Below, in pieces: positions 63,977 through 64,000 of a stretch of DNA of 64,000 nucleotides. The stretch comes from Blepharisma japonicum (taxonomy: Eukaryota > Ciliophora > Heterotrichea > Heterotrichida > Blepharismidae). Every line of letters begins with the position of its first letter. Position 1 is the first letter of the stretch. The DNA lies in the NCBI GenBank assembly GCA_949751835.1, contig CATKHK010000002.1, positions 620,001 through 684,000 of the forward strand, given 5' to 3'. The notes under the pieces are model-generated. The model ran no database searches. It was not told the origin of the DNA and was given only the letters and a program-made list of their open reading frames with translations. The translations under genes and the position numbers were made by a program.

Positions 63977-64000
63977 TTAAAAATTTTTTGCTTTTAAATT

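Overview
The window is macronuclear-type nuclear DNA of a heterotrich ciliate, most likely the genus Blepharisma. Two signatures, both readable directly, support this. (1) In-frame TGA encodes tryptophan while genes end in TAA or TAG; TGA falls exactly where conserved families have Trp (APC10 WQSDG, the AGC-kinase LHWAF segment, NEK-type DIWGLG, MPPED YGSPW). (2) Eight 15-nt introns were found, all GT...AG with A at position 10, each carrying an in-frame stop. Heterotrichs have such tiny introns; Stentor uses the standard code, so TGA=Trp points to Blepharisma. DNA is AT-rich, genes are packed on both strands with gaps often below 100 bp, and no rRNA, tRNA, CRISPR array, IS element or bacterial operon signal was seen.

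Layout. 0-10 kb: partial APC10, TPX2-like spindle protein, eIF1A, a small membrane protein, MPPED-type phosphoesterase, kinesin, the axonemal DM10 protein EFHC1/Rib72, and a four-TM protein rescued by an intron. 10-21 kb: gamma-COP lacking the last ear subdomain, AAH1-like adenine deaminase, a mitochondrial membrane protein, PABPN1-like RRM protein, mitoribosomal mL41 (one intron), YY1-like zinc-finger factor and several basic Ser-rich proteins. 21-24.4 kb: a glutathione S-transferase array in three states of decay (relic, one-base frameshift, intact). 24.4-31 kb: acyl-CoA oxidase with a PTS2 signal, two multi-pass membrane proteins, an MIF4G protein. 31-45.6 kb: signalling and trafficking genes (PH-FYVE, AGC kinase, sorting nexin, NEK-like kinase, HECT ligase, RCC1, MYND-TPR), a His-rich type I membrane protein, and SERP1/RAMP4 split by three 15-nt introns. 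45.8-64 kb: OSCA/TMEM63-like channel, zinc finger, F-box, ankyrin and coiled-coil proteins, UvrD-type helicase, cyclophilin, MON1 and a complete Piwi protein.

The genes do not form a pathway cluster; this is ordinary eukaryotic gene order. Loose themes are cilia and microtubules (kinesin, EFHC1, TPX2-like, coiled-coil proteins), membrane traffic (gamma-COP, SNX, FYVE, MON1, SERP1) and RNA or genome maintenance (Piwi, UvrD-type helicase, MIF4G, PABPN1-like). The Piwi protein is the most plausible link to ciliate genome rearrangement, but nothing here shows that role directly.

Reading rules used: TGA=Trp, ATG starts only, stops TAA/TAG, 15-nt introns removed. All coordinates are mine and include the stop codon.
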